Positions 36,687-47,260 of a DNA stretch of 64,000 bases are shown here, piece by piece (position 1 is the first letter of the stretch; every line of letters begins with the position of its first letter). Source of the stretch: Isoetes taiwanensis. Lineage: Eukaryota; Streptophyta; Lycopodiopsida; Isoetales; Isoetaceae. The notes under the pieces are model-generated. The model worked only from the letters and a program-made list of their open reading frames with translations, made no database searches and was not told where the DNA came from. The translations under genes were made by a program, and so were the position numbers. The stretch spans positions 682,001-746,000 of the forward strand of contig JAJEKV010000213.1 in NCBI GenBank assembly GCA_021234155.1, written 5' to 3'.

Positions 36687-37049
36687 CCACGGGTGGCAAA
36701 ACTTATATATAGTAATATTAATAAATTATAAAAGACATTACGTACAAAAAAAATCAAATAAATAAATATTATTAAATATCAGTTTGTCACGCGTGACAAA
36801 AGTTAAAATTCGCAGGCGTGACAAAAGTAAAGGTTTTGTCACGCGTGACAAGTCACGCGTGACAAATATAATTATTTATCATGCGTGACAAACCCATATT
36901 TGTCACGAGTGACAAAATTATTTATTTATCACGCGTGACAAATGGTTTCATGTTTGTCACGAGTGAGAAAAGTTATTTGTCACGGTACTAATAATATAAT
37001 AATATAGTGTATTTTGCGTGACAAAAACCATGACAAACAAGGGTCCTTG
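36687..37049. promoter_or_regulatory. Right subterminal repeats and truncated terminus of the CACTA element
   Basis: TTTGTCACGCGTGACAAA and variants (TTTGTCACGAGTGACAAA, TTTATCACGCGTGACAAA) recur in about ten half-sites, mirroring the left end. The element stops at ACAAGGGTCCTTG; the TAGTG expected at an intact CACTA end is absent and ParB-MTase copy 2 begins immediately. Confidence 0.85.
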
Positions 37050-37525
37050 ATTACACATATTATGTCCTTGGTGGCACACACAGTTACAAGGCAAGAAAAG
37101 AACTATCAAAAGAAGAAAGCCGTAACGAAGTGTGGAAAAGCGTGGAAGCGCATATTTACGTGGGCGTAACAGACGAAGAGGCAAAAGTCATTGCCGTGAG
37201 TCACAATCTCGACAATGACTTCAGACTAAAAATGAGCCTAATAGACAAGATTCGCTTCAAAAGCAAGAGTAACGTGGATTTCAAACAAGTGCATGGAGAC
37301 GACTTCAAAAAACAAAAGAACAAGCTTCAAGAGCTTCGAGAAGCCCTGTGTGACGAGTCTTTGCCTCGATTATGATTCGGATAAGAAACCCATTATGGTT
37401 GTCAAACAATACGATAACTATTTTCAGCTCGCTTTCAGAGATGGTCAAGTAAGTAAAAGCTTTAATTCAATCTTTTGTAGTTAGTTTGTTTAGCGTGGTT
37501 AGAAGTGTGTAATAGCCTGGTGATG

Positions 37526-37768
37526 GTATAAATTTATACCGCGTGGGGACGGTATAAATTTATCCGCGTCTGTCGGTCATGATATAAATTTATACCGCGT
37601 CCGTCATGATATAAATTTATACCTTGCCCGGTCATGATGTAAATGTATACTGATTTCGTCGGCGGTATAAATTTATCACAGTGCGGCCCTGGCCGCAGAT
37701 AAATTTATACCGCGACCTGGAATGGTATAAATTTATACCGCGACCGGGCAAGGTATAAATTTATACCG
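37526..37768. repeat. TATAAATTTATA palindrome array in copy 2 (degraded)
   Basis: This is the same intron position as in copy 1, but most units are altered (for example GGTATAAATTTATCC, GATATAAATTTATACC). The last three units keep the motif. The outer flanks are identical to copy 1 while the array interior differs strongly. Confidence 0.9.
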
Positions 37769-38826
37769 TGCTTAGTCGCCGTGCCCATTCTCTTACACCA
37801 TTCAACACTAAACTTCGTTTGACCATTGACAGGTGTGGGATCTTCAAGAGAGAATTTTTTGTATGTTCGAAGATGGTGAGCTTAAAGAACAAGCTAGCAA
37901 CGCAGGAAAGAAACCAAAAAAAGGTGGTGAATCAAAACAAAAAAATATGAGCATTGTACCCTGGACGCAGTTATAGGGTCTCAAAAGCAAAGAAATATTT
38001 GTTCGCCTGTTGGAAAAAGTAGTTGCCAAAGAATTCACATTAGACGAGATGGCCAAGGAAGCTAAGACGTAAGCCTCACTTGCTATGCCCGTGTTTTTTC
38101 TTTCTTTTTTTGTCTTACAATATTTTTCCCTTTGCGATCAGGAAAGACATTGTCACTGCCAAGGAAGAGTTAATGAAGCAGCTAAACCTAGAGGATGGGA
38201 GGAGTGCAAGCTTTTGTACCCAAGTTGCACCACGAGATAGTATCATCGAGACTTATTTGTTAACCTCGATTGGGTCGGGTAAGTGTTGCAAAAAATATGT
38301 TCTGTGTTTGTGCCTTTGTCTCACATTATTCTTACAGAACAAGAAGAAGGGGCTACCAACTGGATTTTTAAACCTGGTTCGTAGGGCCAAGGAGGAGAGG
38401 CATAGGCTTAAGGCAATTGAACAGGGTAAAGAGGTTGCCACTTCCAGTTTTGACACTACTTATGAGAGATTTACTACATTTGGTCAGGACGTCCAGTACA
38501 GGGTTGTTCAGGGTGACTGTACAAGGCTGGGGACTCTTTTAGACAAACAAAATTTTACATTATGCATTGCAGATATTCCTTATGGATTCAAAATAAAGGA
38601 TAGCGCTTTTGACGAGGAGGCTTTCACTCACGTGAAAGTCCGGTCTTTCTTGGATGGCCTAAAAGAAGTCACGACATCCAAAAACCGGAGGGTCATCATT
38701 TTTCATTCCGACCGCCGCGGCGATGCGGTGCTTAAACCAATGGGAGCGATCTGTAATGCATGGCCAAAACCAGCTAGCGTTTGGTAAGCTTTTACATTTA
38801 ACGCTTTTCTTTTATGGTAACTCCAC

Positions 38827-38990
38827 GGTATAAATTTATACCACATCTGTCTTAAGGTTTAAATTTTAAAGTTTGGAACAACCGTGGTATAAATTTATAC
38901 AAACAAGGCAATATGCGTATAAATTTATCGGTTTGCCGCCGTGGTATAAATTTATCTGACAAGGCAACCGTGGTATAAGTTTATACCGCC
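38827..38990. repeat. Second palindrome cluster, downstream intron of copy 2
   Basis: GGTATAAATTTATACC at 38827-38842 is followed by about four partial or perfect units with irregular spacing in the intron after ...KPASVW. A final isolated copy is at about 39738-39752, at the 3' limit of the gene. Confidence 0.85.
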
Positions 38991-39789
38991 ACACCATTGG
39001 GGTAACTTATTTTCCTTGTTTTCTTTCTACTAATTTTTAATTCTTTGTATTGCTTGGCGGGCTTAAAACAAAGCGCCAAGGGTCATGGTGGTGGTCGCGC
39101 TTAGTGAGTTGTTTCGAGCATTTTCATATAGGTTTTACAAGTGGTTGACACCAAAAAAAGACCATGATTCATTTCAACACGAGAATGAGAAGACTCCTCC
39201 ATGCAATGCATTTCGGTTCAAATTACCGAGAAATTAAGAGACCCACAAACGACAAGGTATTTGTGGTGTCCCATTATCGAAGCCACAGTGGCTTATTAAT
39301 AATTTGATGATGGTTTTTCGCCACGGAGACTAGATCTTAGATGCCTTTTCCGGATCGGGCACCCTGGCCAGATTTAGCCCTTAAGCAAAGGCGCAATGTC
39401 ATCTGTCGACATAGACCCGGATAAAGTAAGTTTTTTTCAGGACCAGGATAACCTCTTGTGAATTCTTTCCTGATGAAAACGAGGAACTGGGTGCAAAGAA
39501 CGGTGCAGCGTGATGTTAAGGGCACTTACACGTAAATCTGACCTCCACTTACGGGAAGAAAAAGATGAGGAGGTGGAGTTTGTCGACTTGGAGCCTGTGG
39601 TGCCTGAGCCCGAGAAACCGCCTGTGCTGGTAGGTTTGGAATCATAAGGAGGCGTCTCTGCTGTTGTAAGCTCGCAAGAGCCAGATCCTAAGGGATACGA
39701 GAGTCCCGTGGTGGGAAGAGCCACCTCCCCACCTCTCGTTATAAATTTATACGCATTGCAGTTCTTAACTACTTCCATTGTAAACTATG

Positions 39790-40180
39790 TGCTAAGTATT
39801 ATTATAATTTATTTTGATGAAGATTTTTAAACTGAAAGCTTTGTCTCTCTAACAATGCTTAATTGAAACAACTCTTTCTTGCTCCATGATTTTACACTCT
39901 TTGTCTTTCCAATGTTTGACTTTCTTAGTACTTATATTAAGCTTGCAAAAAGACAATCTATATTTCCTTCTGTTTTTAACAATAAATACTTACTGAGTTA
40001 TCAAAATTAATGTCTCTCTCCTCAAAACAAGCATTTTTTTTTGCCCTCTTTTAAAAATGAAAAGGCTTAAAAAATCTTGCTTTTTTGGGGGTATCCCGAA
40101 TGTTAATTGCTCAACAATCTATTTTGCTCCCTATTTTGTGTGTTTTTTTCAAGTTTTCAATTTTTATAAAGGAATCTTTC
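39790..40180. other. AT-rich spacer, no recognised feature
   Basis: No exon, repeat or hairpin is supported between the methyltransferase relic and LINE B. Confidence 0.6.
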
Positions 40181-40207
40181 AAACGCACTTCTTAAATAAG
40201 TGCGTTT
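40181..40207. repeat. Perfect hairpin, 10-bp stem
   Basis: AAACGCACTT, a 7-base loop, then AAGTGCGTTT. It lies just upstream of the LINE B coding region. There is no T-run that would make it a terminator. Confidence 0.7.
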
Positions 40208-40259
40208 CATTTTAAACCTTGTTAGTAGGACAAATGGCACAAAAGAAATTTTTGTAGAT

Positions 40260-41155
40260 GGGATTTGGCGAGAAACAAAAAAAGAGGGAACCGAGGATTT
40301 GGGTCGATCATCGGACTTCAGTCTTGAACGGGGAGGAGCCGAAGTATCAAGAAAACAGGGAACCTGGTTTTTCCTCCACGAATCGGAAGCTCCAGGAGAA
40401 AACCGGCCCGGCCCCGAGGAGGGTACAAGGTGACCAAGCAAGATGTCATTAGATGCCGTTGGCGGATGAGGGCAGCCATGGAATTCTCAACCACATCTAT
40501 GAAGACATCAATGGAGGCCTCTGTCCAAAACATGGTAAGTGATTTGAAATCTTTCTTGTTAGCTCATGTGCAAAAAGGTAGTGGAGAAATGTCACAGACA
40601 ATATGATAATGGAATTAGAGCAGTTCAAGAAGGGAATTAAAGGTAATTTGAAGCTTTCAAGCAAGAGGTTTTGAGTGAAGATAGTGATTGCGAAGATGAT
40701 GTAGAAGAGCAGGAAGAAAAGGACATCTCTGGAATCCAAAAGCAATTATCAGCTTTTATAGAAGAGCAAGAAAGGAGAGAAAAAGCATTGAACATCCGTT
40801 TGATTGGCATAAGGAGCGGACTGGAGAAAAGACCAAAGACATTGTTCAGGCTTTTTGTGAAAATGAACTGGCGGTGATAGATTCAGGCATTACAGATGCA
40901 TTTTGGATTGGCAAGCAAACTGATAGGGATCGTCACATTATTGTCAAATTCAGATCAAAGGAAGACAAGATTAATATACTGAAAAAGAAGACCATGCTCA
41001 AGGGAAAGAAGATGCGGATCAATGATGATCTTACTAAGAACGAGTTTCAAGAGTACAAGGAACAGGAGCAGATCCTCAAGGAAGCAAGGCAAGCGGGGAA
41101 AAAAGCGTACTGGCGACGGGGGAAGGTCATGGTGGAAAATCCAGAAAATGCATAG
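40260..41155 (+). pseudogene. LINE B ORF1 protein (one frameshift in the core)
   Basis: This resembles LINE ORF1p. A charged, Glu-rich helix (SEDSDCEDDVEEQEEKD, from 40671) leads into ALNIRLIGI, an RRM-like beta strand. A frameshift near 40812 separates it from FWIGKQTDRDRHIIVKFRSK and INDDLTKNEFQEYKE, ending GKKAYWRRGKVMVENPENA. The LTK...LKEARQAGKKAY segment is the standard C-terminal domain of ORF1p. It binds element RNA in the particle. The open part starts in frame upstream near 40260, but the first Met is uncertain. Confidence 0.75.
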
Positions 41156-41174
41156 GTATTTGAGACCACTAGGA

Positions 41175-44100
41175 TAATGTGTTGGAACATAAATTCTATT
41201 AGTCAGTATAAAATAGATGTAGTAGATGATCTATTTTCAAATGTAGATGTTTTGTTCTTCTTAGAAACTTGTGAAAATGAAGAAAAAGGTTTACAGGACA
41301 TACATGGGTTTACACTTTGTTGCACTCCGTTTGGCACAATAAAGGCCGGGCCCTAAAAAGGACATGGCGGGATTGCATGCTATGTAGGGTCAGGCATGAA
41401 ACACCTGGTGAAAATAATGAATGAAAGAGGATCATTGCAGCATATCTGGGTGGAGTTACAAGGTCAAAAAGGTAAGATCTTTGTGGCGGGATGTTACTTT
41501 CACGAGAGAATCACCGTTTATGACTCGGACCACGGATCGGGATGACCCCTTTTTTAGCTTAGAAACGGGATGTGCTTTCATTCTTTGCCGCGGATGGTGA
41601 TGTTCTCTTATTAGGAGATTTCAACGCGCATTGCTACCAAACAAGCAGCTATCGCTAGCATGGAAGGGGATCCGGTATGGGTTGAGATGCTTGATGATAA
41701 GGAAGTATCCCAGGAAGGATGGAGTAGAACCACGGCAGAGAGAATAAGATGGCCTACACCCCAAGGCAACCATGTGCTTAATATGTGCAAAGTGGGCTTG
41801 ATTTATTGGTTTATAATGGCACCTGAGAGGTTTCCAGTGCATTGTAAGCGCACATGCAGAAATGCAAGTGTTGTTGATCTCGTTCTTGCTACATCCCAGT
41901 TTGCAGAACAGGTGTTACATATGTCTATAGGGGAAGAGATGGAAAATATCTCAGATCATACACCGATAACAGTTGTGTTAAGCACCAAGAATTACACATG
42001 CCACTAGGCACGCGTTGTGTCTCTAAGCCTCGTGATAACGTATGAAATATCATAAAGTGGAAAGCTATATGAAGAAGTGTGAGGCAAGAGCCTCCACAAC
42101 AAATTGGCCCAGCGACACTGATAAATTAAGTGACAAGATTGCAGAGTTAGTTCTAGATGTTACCACTGATTGTTTTGTCTCACGCAGAAAGATGAAGGGG
42201 TTGCCATGCAATAGTTGGTTTGATGCGTCTTGTAGAGCAAAAAGAGAGGCATTTAAGCGGGCAATGGGGGAAGATAGACGAGATTAAAGAAAGAATATTT
42301 TGCACTCCACGAAATCAAAAAGAAAAAGTATGTATATCGAGAGACAAAGCATGAGCTGATCCGTGACACTATAGCAGATCCCAAAAAGTTCTGGAATGAG
42401 CTTAAGCCTAAGATGAAGCAGGAGACCCACCTGGAAACCATGGCTTTAGTAAGCCAAGTGCGTAAGCTATATCACATGCCGGAGGCCAATGTCGGTAATA
42501 TTGACATACAGGATGTAGGCTGGTGCTTTGATTTGGAAGACTTAGAAGAAGGGTTAAGTCATCTTGCCAATGGGAAAGCGGCTGATTCAATTGGGCTGGT
42601 AGCTGAAATGTTCAAATGGGCAGGTAACTCAATACATGTTGCATTGTTGTCATTATTTAACAATGTTTTGCGCAAAGGGTTTCCTCAAGACTTGGCGAAC
42701 AGAAGTTATCCCCTTGCATAAAGCTGGAGATGAGAATGATCCCGAAATTACCGAATGATTCCGGTTAGTAGTTTATATGCCAAATTATTTCTTTGCTATC
42801 TTTGAATTGCAAATTGAGCACTGGGCTGAAAAACATAATGTTAGAGCTTGGCCGGGGTAGGTTTTAGGTTTTAGACCAAAAAGATCTACAGATTGATCAT
42901 TTGGTTACCTGCGAGCTATGGTTGATTCGGTTAAGGGTAAGAAAAACCCCTTTATGCTCTTTTTGTTGATTATGCTAAGGCATTTGACACGGTATCTCAG
43001 TAGTAATTTATGGGGGAGAATGGAGGCCCTAGGGGTACCAATTGAGCTTAGACATGCATTGAAGATACTTTATGATAAAGTTTTGGTACAGCTATCATCC
43101 CCTACATTGAGCAATGCTTGTGAGATGTGGTAGAAAGTAATATTGGAGTGAAGCAAGGGTGCCCATTGTAAAGCCCACACTATTTGGCCTATTCATAGAC
43201 CAACCGCAGGCTTGGATGTCCGAATATATGGGGGAGGGGACCCCATTGTTTAGATGCATGGTTCATTTGCTCTTATATGCTGATGATGTTGTTCTTCTTT
43301 CCGTTCGATTGGAAGGCATGCGGAAGCATTTAGATCTTGTTGGCACATTTCGTGAACGAGAAAAGTATGAGGGTAAATATGTCAAAGACTAAGATGATGG
43401 TATTTGGGACAAATAAAGTAGATCATCTTAAATTCCTCTATCATGGAGAACCTGTGGAAATTGTCACCTCATATAAGTATCTAGGGATACATGTGGACAA
43501 GGGGCATAGCTGGAACTCTATTTGTTGAGCATAGAGTAAATGGAGGCCTGAAAGCACTATATAGCATGCAAAGATAAAAGTGGAAAAGCAAAAATATAAG
43601 ACTTTAGCCCAGGCGTACATTATATCGAAGTGCTGGTCCAAAGCAGTTTTGCTCTATGGGTGTGAAGTATGGGGGCTGGGATTATCTGCAGAATCCTAGA
43701 AAAAGGTTGAGAAAGTGCAGAAGAAGTTCTTGAGAACAGAATTGGGTACTAAAGCTCAAACTCCATATGATATGCTGCTTGTAGAGTGTGGCATGATGCC
43801 ACTAGAGGCTGAAGCCCTATGCAGAACGCTTACATATCTCTCTAAGTTGCTATTTGATATGCCAGAAGATAGCTTACCAAGGCTAGCATTAGAAGAAACA
43901 AGAGACAAGGGATGGTACTCAGATATTAGGGAATGGATGAGGAAGTGGGGGATGGACATTCATGGTATACGTGAGAATAAGGGCAATCTAAGAGAGTGGG
44001 TGCATGAGCACCTCATTAGAAGAAGCTGGAGAGTCCCGGAGACAAAAAAACATTTCTATAGACAGTATATAAATCCCACTCTCCAAGAGGCCAAATACCT

Positions 44101-44512
44101 CAAGGAAGGTGTGTCTTTTGGCCTTGAGCACGGATGATAAGCGGGGATGCGGCTTAGCTCCCATAGGCTTGGGGTTGAAGTAGGACATTGGAGTAATATT
44201 CCCCATGAATTGAGATTTTGCAAAGTATGCAATATGGGAGAAGTAGAAGATGAATTACATGTCATCGTAAGGTGCCCGTCATACTCAGGGATTCGAGATA
44301 AGTACAGTATCCATTCAAACTCTTTGCTGGAATTCTTTGATATGCCTGGACATCACATTGGGAAATACTTGAAGGAAATATTGATATACAGACAGTTAAT
44401 GAGTATTAAAGATTGTAATGTTATACATGATGTGAGATGGGAAGAGTCTAATGCATTCTTGTCAGAAGATGCATTAGAGGATATCTTTTATAACGTTGAA
44501 TATGTACATTGA
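41175..44512 (+). pseudogene. LINE B ORF2: endonuclease-reverse transcriptase (multiple breaks)
   Basis: Endonuclease: CWNINSI (about 41180), FFLETCENE, GGIACYVGSG, LLLGDFNAH (about 41606-41635), VVDLVLA and SDHTPIT (about 41952-41974). Reverse transcriptase: LANGKAADSIGLVAEMFK (about 42564), VIPLHKAGDEND, FVDYAKAFDTVS (about 42961-43000) and YADD (43276-43287). C-terminal knuckle: CKVCNMGEVEDELH (about 44218-44262). The frame is interrupted repeatedly between 41350 and 43700, so it is inactive. It matches LINE A in domain order and in the knuckle, but the sequences are clearly diverged. Confidence 0.9.
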
Positions 44513-44639
44513 TCGTCTCATAGACCTGGTGGTCTACAAACGTAATAAATACAACATTTCATTCATTCATCAATGGCAATGCTCGAAAACTTTCATGTAT
44601 GCATCTTAACTAGCCTAGGATGCATACACTATCTGCACT

Positions 44640-45790
44640 CAAGCACTAAACATACAAGCTAAGCTACCACCACCTGACAGGCTAGCGTCAATCAATTCAG
44701 AGGCCATCGAACTGCTCTATAAACCGTGGGTACTGCCTTACTAAATCTTGTTTTAATATCCACGTTGCGCCCTCCATAGGAAGTGTTTCCACTTGATCAG
44801 GTATTGAAGAAATTCAGACCTTCTTCTTTCTTGAGCGCTTTATCAAGAATTAACTCAGGAACTATGTTCCTCAGTCATCTCCAACAAGGTTGAAGTCTCC
44901 AAAACCTCCTCTGGGTTTGGAGTATGCCTCTTAAGTAGGCTCACGTGGAAGACCTTATGAACTTTTAGATGACGGGGTAAATCAAACTTATATGACTAGC
45001 TCCCTATTCGCTTGACAATCTTCAAAGGCCCCGCTTATCTTGGAGCAAGTTTCTTACAATTGTCGATGCGGAGCTTCGTTTGCTTCACCTTTACTTGAGC
45101 CAAACTTTATCTTCCACAACAACTCTCGAGAGTTTTGTGTCTATTTGCTAGACTCTTCTGATGTGCCCTTGCTGTTAGAAGATATTCTCGCACTTCTACC
45201 ACAAGCTACTACATATATGTCGAAGTTGTTGAGAAACTTCCACCTTGGACACTAGATTGTGCCACGTATCTAGGGTCAAGCATTGATAACCGTAATTGAT
45301 CACGAAGGGAGACATCTTCGATGACTCTTGCTTCGTATTATTGTATGTGACTAATGGATGTAATCAGCCCATTTGGATTGCTTGTTCCAAATATAGTTTC
45401 TCAACATGTCCTCCAAGATTCTATTGGTGCACTCCATTTGCCCATCTGACTGTCCCACATGTGTTTGAACTCCATGCTAGAGGGGATGGCCTCTTCTATC
45501 TTCTTGGCGAATTCGCTTGTCAAAGTGGAGATGGCGTTGCAAAATGATACTTCAAAAGCTTGCCAACAAGTGGCGCCGTCTTAACTTCTCCAAGACTCTC
45601 ATCAAATGGACTGCATGCTCCTCTATTGATTTGCTATAGATCATGATGTCCTCGAAGAAAAAAATTGATGACTAACTCGTCTAAGAAATCTCTGAAGATG
45701 TCATTCATCAAGCGCATAAAAGTCGCTGGAGCATTCGATAGACCAAGGGGCATTACTGTGAACTCGTAGTGCCCATACCATTTTCTAAAG
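44640..45790 (-). pseudogene. Ty3/gypsy (chromovirus-type) pol relic
   Basis: Read on the minus strand, 45785 to 45640 gives [36 protein letters not shown] and EDIMIYS, the conserved Ty3/gypsy reverse-transcriptase block (the YxDD region is degraded to FFED). Further along, about 45030-44900, come GPLKIVKRIGS, FDLPRHLKVHKVFHVSLLK (integrase C-terminus) and EFLQYLIKWKHFLW, which resembles a chromodomain. The RNase H and integrase core between them are mostly deleted. No LTR pair was identified. Stops and indels are frequent. Confidence 0.85.
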
Positions 45791-45839
45791 CGGTTTTATT
45801 AATATCTTCCTCCTTGGAAAAGAATCTTGCTCCTTGTAT

Positions 45840-46180
45840 TATATTTTGAGTGTTTGCAAAGTTTTCAAAAACCTGCTATTTTTAGACTGAGTTGTTTGCC
45901 CATGAACATTTGGAACATTCTAGAACATTCTATTTTGAGCATTTGCAAAGTTTCAAAAAAGTTTCTAGTTTTAGACATCTTAGAAGATTCTAGGACATTC
46001 CAGGACATTCTAGAAGATTATAGAATATTCCAGAGCATCCTTGAATTGTTTGCAAAGTTCCACAAACTTTCTATTTTTAGACTAGGTGCTTGCCCAAGAG
46101 CATCTGGAACATTCTAGAACATTCTATTATGAGTTCCTGCAAACTTTTAGAAAACTTTCTATTTTTAGACTATGGTACTT
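45840..46180. promoter_or_regulatory. Heat-shock-element-like arrays in a ~195-bp duplicated unit
   Basis: Two perfect GAAnnTTCnnGAAnnTTC stretches lie at 45912-45930 and 46106-46124 (GGAACATTCTAGAACATTC). Between them is a longer imperfect run at 45982-46035 (AGAAGATTCTAGGACATTCC and following units). These match the inverted nGAAn pentamer pattern bound by heat-shock factors. The two perfect sites lie in duplicated ~195-bp units, each beginning TTTGCAAAGTT and containing CTATTTTTAGACT. They adjoin the gypsy relic and may be part of an LTR. Confidence 0.65.
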
Positions 46181-46269
46181 TCTATTTTTTAAGAGCTGGG
46201 ATAGCAGCCAGGAACTGATTTTTGCACAGATCTTCTTCGACAGTCCGCTGCTATATCTTACCAAGTAGA

Positions 46270-47260
46270 TTATCATACAACTGATTAATGACATGGACAA
46301 TCTTATCAACATCATCACCAACCTTATTTATGCATGACAAGGCTTGGATCCATTCATTGAAGTCGAGATGTAATATAGCAGAGTACTGGTCAGGAGTCCT
46401 TGCCATTTCCTTTTACGGAATGTACTCATGAGCTTTAATATCTTTAATGCAGCACAATATGCTTTGTACTGTAGAGCTAGGAATTTCTGTCTTGAAAATG
46501 TTGTACCTAGAGCAGCCAGGTCCTTATTCCATTTGGGAAGAGCAAGTTCATAAGCTGTGTCTTTATCCTGTAAGTAAATCCATGCATATTATGAGTTACA
46601 ACTAGCAAGATCAAACTCAAGACTTACTAACAGTGTCACTAAGCAGAGTACTTGGGTTTTAAGAAGTTAATATCCTCAAAGAAGTCAAATCTCATTTAAT
46701 GATATACATCTTTGATTAACGAAAACCTCAAGGATTTCAAACCACCAATGAAGCTTTTACAATCTACCCCACTATTTTCAAGGTCAAAGCAACTTCTCAC
46801 TTGCACAATAAGCAACCATTCCCTGTGCACTTCCAAATTGGGGATGTTATGAATTTAAACAAGCATATGATATATATTCTACAAAATGTTAATGGTCCAA
46901 CATATATAAAATAACTTTGAAGTTAAGTAAATATACCAGGGCTTCAGAACACGGGTTTCTTTGCAAGACATTGTGGGTAATCTGTGTCCATCAACGATAA
47001 CGAAAAGATGCCTACGTCCACGGAAGAATCGTCCAAGTGCAACTACAACATCATTATAAAGCATTATCATCCTTGCTTACTTTCAGCATATCTATTTGAG
47101 TAGAATGTACTTACATGGGCCATGTTGCAGGCAATGGCTAAAGAATTAGATCCAATGAGATCCAGTGAAAACACTAACTTTCATGCTCTTTACCAATCTT
47201 TCATTGCCCTTGATACCAGCTTTGAATTCTGAGATAAGCAAGCTTATAAAAATTACAATA
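46270..47260 (-). pseudogene. Decayed coding remnants, family not recognised
   Basis: Minus-strand blocks have coding character: EFKAGIKGNERLVKSMKVS (about 47232-47175), LYNDVVVALGRFFRGRRHLF (about 47060-47000), KFLALQYKAYCAALKILK (about 46495-46440) and DFNEWIQALSCINKVGDDVD (about 46365-46305). They are separated by stops and AT-rich intron-like gaps. I do not recognise the family; a decayed transposase or host gene is possible. Confidence 0.35.

Larger units (their letters stand above)
16307..37049 (+). mobile_element. CACTA (Spm/En-type) DNA transposon, ~20.7 kb, with SET gene
   Basis: The left terminus CACTACAAGGGACAAGGGTC interrupts the ParB-MTase gene right after GACGAGGA. Both subterminal regions (16331-16640 and 36687-37035) carry dense TTTGTCACGCGTGACAAA palindromes, the arrangement expected of TnpA-binding sites. 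The right end reads ...CATGACAAACAAGGGTCCTTG, which aligns with the inverted left end but lacks the final TAGTG. Internal genes, all +, are SET-domain protein, TnpD-like transposase and TnpA-like protein. About 5.7 kb of higher-order repeats and ~6 kb of non-coding sequence lie between the last two. The lost tip suggests it is no longer excisable, although the genes look fairly well preserved. Confidence 0.92.
37050..39775 (+). pseudogene. ParB-like domain + beta-class DNA methyltransferase gene, copy 2 (5' truncated)
   Basis: It begins at the base equivalent to 14741 of copy 1, inside the ParB-like core (YYVLGGTHSYKA is out of frame at the edge). Exons: 37050-37449, 37833-38068 (same in-frame TAG, 37974-37976), about 38139-38279, and about 38338-38783 with ADIPYGFKIKDSAFDEEAF and RRVIIFHSD. 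After an intron with more palindromes come later exons with PLSKPQWLINNLM (motif X, about 39273-39311) and ILDAFSGSGTLA (motif I, about 39334-39369), then VDIDPDK. The order IV - X - I is that of beta-class N6-adenine or N4-cytosine methyltransferases. A TAG at 39331-39333 splits motif X from motif I. The tail is acidic and ends near a last palindrome at 39740. The decay is clear; the class is well supported. Confidence 0.75.
40210..44572 (+). mobile_element. LINE B, non-LTR retrotransposon (degenerate)
   Basis: A second LINE with ORF1, ORF2 and a 3' end made of a short stem-loop (TAGACC TGGT GGTCTA, 44521-44536), ACGTAAT and a CATT-type tail (about 44555-44572). Coding is broken in several places. 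The 5' boundary is not defined. Confidence 0.85.
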
